From Alistipes sp. (GTDB taxonomy: Bacteria; Bacteroidota; Bacteroidia; Bacteroidales; Rikenellaceae), in assembly GCA_028691095.1 (NCBI GenBank), contig JAQUZZ010000088.1:1-6598 (forward strand): a stretch of 6,598 nucleotides of DNA, in the 5' to 3' direction. This document shows positions 5,316 through 6,598 of the stretch, piece by piece. A model generated the notes under the pieces. That model was not told where the DNA came from. It searched no databases and worked only from the letters and a program-made list of their open reading frames with translations. The number at the start of each line of letters is the position of its first letter. The stretch's first letter is position 1. The translations under genes were made by a program, and so were the position numbers.

Positions 5316-6272
5316 ATGAAACTTTGGTTATGGCTCTGGGTCGGCATCAGCCTATGTGGCGACCTTGGGGCACAAAAGAGAAGTTCGGAGTCCTCCGTAG
5401 GCCCCATGCTACTCAGTCAGATTCGCATTCGGGATCCGTACATTCTCACCGACTCCCAGAGCTGTGCGTACTATCTCTTCAGAACCAATCGCTCCGACGG
5501 ATTTGACTGCTACAAAAGCAAAGACCTCCGCGTATGGTACGGTCCCACACCCCTCTTTCGTGCCGAAGCCGACTTTTGGGGCGAAAAGGACTTCTGGGCT
5601 CCAGAGTGTCACCCATACCGAGGGCATTACCTCCTCTTTGCCACCCTGCGCCACAAAAGGGACAGCATGATCGGAACCACACTCTTCATCAGTGATCGTC
5701 CCGACGGAGCCTATCACCCGTGCAGCGAGGGCAGAATCACCCCCGAAGGGTGGAACGCCCTGGACGGAACCCTCTACATCGACCGCAAAGGAAAACCCTG
5801 GATGGTCTTCTGTCACGAATGGACGCAAGTGGACGACGGAACCATTGAGGCGGTGCGGCTCAAAAAGAACATGAGCGGCACACAAGGAGAACCTACGACC
5901 CTCTTTTCGGGCTCAGAGGCTCCATGGGCGGTCCCCTTCATTCCCAACCAAACGAAGTTTGTGACCGACGGCCCGTTTCTTTTCCGCAACCACAAAGAGG
6001 AGTTGTGGATGATCTGGTCCTCCTTTGGAACCCAAGGGTATGCCGTCGGGGTCGCACGGTCGCTCAGCAACGAGATATTAGGGCCCTGGGTGCAGGAACC
6101 CGAACCGCTCTTTCGCCAAAACGGAGGACACGGGATGCTCTTCAGAACTCTGGAGGGAGAGCTCGTCTTGTGCATCCATCAGCCTAACGATGCCCCGATG
6201 GAACGCACCGCACTCTTCAAAATCGAAGAGACACCGGAGGGTAGACTCAAATTGGGAGAGCCACTCCACTAA
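5316..6272 (+). CDS. Secreted GH43-type glycoside hydrolase
   Basis: The 318-residue protein resembles glycoside hydrolase family 43, five-bladed beta-propellers that cleave arabinose- or xylose-containing and other plant or host glycans. A signal peptide is evident: MKLWLWLWVGISLC followed by a likely cleavage after LGA near residue 19. C14 lacks a proper lipobox, so export to the periplasm is more likely than lipidation. IRDPYIL contains D40, the usual catalytic base. ALDGTLYID contains D150, the expected pKa-modulating Asp. TDGPFLF has D218 where many members have the catalytic-acid Glu. GHGMLFRT (271-278) carries the conserved propeller His. Substrate cannot be assigned, and no SusC/SusD pair is in view. 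It is divergent from ruvX, and no clear terminator follows. The ATG at 5316 is chosen since the signal peptide starts there. Confidence 0.88.
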   Translation: MKLWLWLWVGISLCGDLGAQKRSSESSVGPMLLSQIRIRDPYILTDSQSCAYYLFRTNRSDGFDCYKSKDLRVWYGPTPLFRAEADFWGEKDFWAPECHPYRGHYLLFATLRHKRDSMIGTTLFISDRPDGAYHPCSEGRITPEGWNALDGTLYIDRKGKPWMVFCHEWTQVDDGTIEAVRLKKNMSGTQGEPTTLFSGSEAPWAVPFIPNQTKFVTDGPFLFRNHKEELWMIWSSFGTQGYAVGVARSLSNEILGPWVQEPEPLFRQNGGHGMLFRTLEGELVLCIHQPNDAPMERTALFKIEETPEGRLKLGEPLH

Positions 6273-6480
6273 ACGACGGAACACAGCGGAAGAGAGAGGA
6301 TCGGGAGCGGTCGAGTTACCGGGTGCGTCAAGAAGAGAATCAATCGGAAAGATAGTAACTCGGACGTTACTCGACCTGCATTGAATCCTCCAAACGGAAC
6401 AATAAGCATGAAAAACATGACGCTGAATTGTGCTTTTTAATGGATAACTATGTACATCAATTATCGTAAATAGTCGACCC
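6273..6480. other. Intergenic stretch without a clear gene
   Basis: This 208-bp region holds no supported gene. It has a 6-bp hairpin at 6354-6371 with no T run, so no terminator can be called for the GH43 gene. A 10-codon ORF (MKNMTLNCAF) lies at 6408-6440. A 9-bp perfect inverted repeat pairs 6432-6440 with 6481-6489 across 40 bp, and its right arm covers the transposase stop. The insertion sequence boundary probably lies somewhere here but cannot be placed. Confidence 0.5.
6408..6440 (+). pseudogene. Ten-codon ORF, possible gene start cut by the insertion sequence
   Basis: ATG 6408 opens MKNMTLNCAF and stops at TAA 6438-6440. The ATGAAAAAC start, after an A-rich stretch, looks like a typical Bacteroidales gene start, and the mobile element edge lies just downstream. 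It could be the remnant 5' end of an interrupted gene or plain chance; the sequence alone cannot decide. Confidence 0.2.
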
Positions 6481-6597
6481 TTAAAAAGCCACTCCCCTCA
6501 GAATCAAACTATCCCAAGTTTTTTCCCTGCCATAAATATTCCATCTACAAATAAGCCACAAAAGAACCCTCATGGCTCTTTTGAAGTTGTATGCCAC
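6481..6597 (-). CDS. Insertion sequence transposase, C-terminal end (partial)
   Basis: The minus strand is open from the window edge to TAA at 6481-6483, giving 38 residues. They begin VAYNFKRAMRVLLWLICRWN and end in LRGVAF. The 'AYNFKR' segment near the C-terminus is the closing signature of DDE transposases of IS5/IS1182-like elements, where a final helix follows the catalytic Glu helix. These enzymes cut and join the element ends. The catalytic residues and most of the gene lie outside the window, so the family is tentative. The hairpin at 6559-6583 lies inside this coding sequence. Confidence 0.6.
   Translation of the reverse strand: MAYNFKRAMRVLLWLICRWNIYGREKTWDSLILRGVAF
6559..6583. other. 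Imperfect hairpin inside the transposase end
   Basis: CAAAAGAACC (6559-6568) pairs with GGCTCTTTTG (6574-6583) with one mismatch and a 5-nt loop. It lies within the predicted transposase coding end, so a terminator role for that gene is unlikely. It may be a chance structure. Confidence 0.3.
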
Positions 6598-6598
6598 G

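Noticed and set aside
5409..5885. 158-residue minus-strand frame
   Set aside because: It is antisense to the GH43 gene and has no recognisable domain.
6354..6371. Terminator for the GH43 gene
   Set aside because: The 6-bp stem is weak and has no T run after it on the plus strand.

Overview
The window fits a Bacteroidales (Bacteroidota) chromosome. Several promoter-like sites match the Bacteroidetes -33 TTTG / -7 TAnnTTTG pattern, start codons lack strong Shine-Dalgarno sequences, and the RuvX, deformylase, ValS C-terminus and GH43 proteins resemble Bacteroidales homologues from memory. The genus cannot be set from the sequence alone.

Left part (1-725): the last 30 codons of valS run in on the plus strand and end at a near-perfect 23-bp inverted repeat. 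This probably also terminates the convergent minus-strand gene for a small NifX/NifB-type iron-molybdenum-cluster-binding protein with a Cys/His-rich tail.

Oxidative stress module (675-2600): a Prx6-type peroxiredoxin (minus) and oxyR (plus) are transcribed divergently from a 190-bp region. Their two -7 elements form the arms of a perfect 13-bp inverted repeat. OxyR keeps both redox cysteines at the E. coli positions 199 and 208. Each gene has its own intrinsic terminator.

Minus-strand housekeeping cluster (2681-5065), read right to left: ruvX (Holliday junction resolvase-like), ddh (meso-diaminopimelate dehydrogenase), then def (peptide deformylase). Between ddh and def lies a 355-bp tandem repeat block: two units of 166 and 165 bp differing at two sites, plus a 24-bp third start. 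Each unit carries three inverted repeats and no credible protein.

Right part (5066-6598): a divergent intergenic region with a Bacteroidetes-type promoter and a structured leader precedes a secreted GH43-type glycoside hydrolase. After it comes about 200 bp without a gene except a 10-codon ORF. The window then ends in the C-terminal 38 codons of what looks like an insertion sequence transposase, on the minus strand.

Most of the window is recognisable core metabolism. The least explained parts are the tandem hairpin repeat between ddh and def, the symmetrical oxyR/peroxiredoxin control region, the Asp at the usual GH43 acid position, and the mobile element edge.
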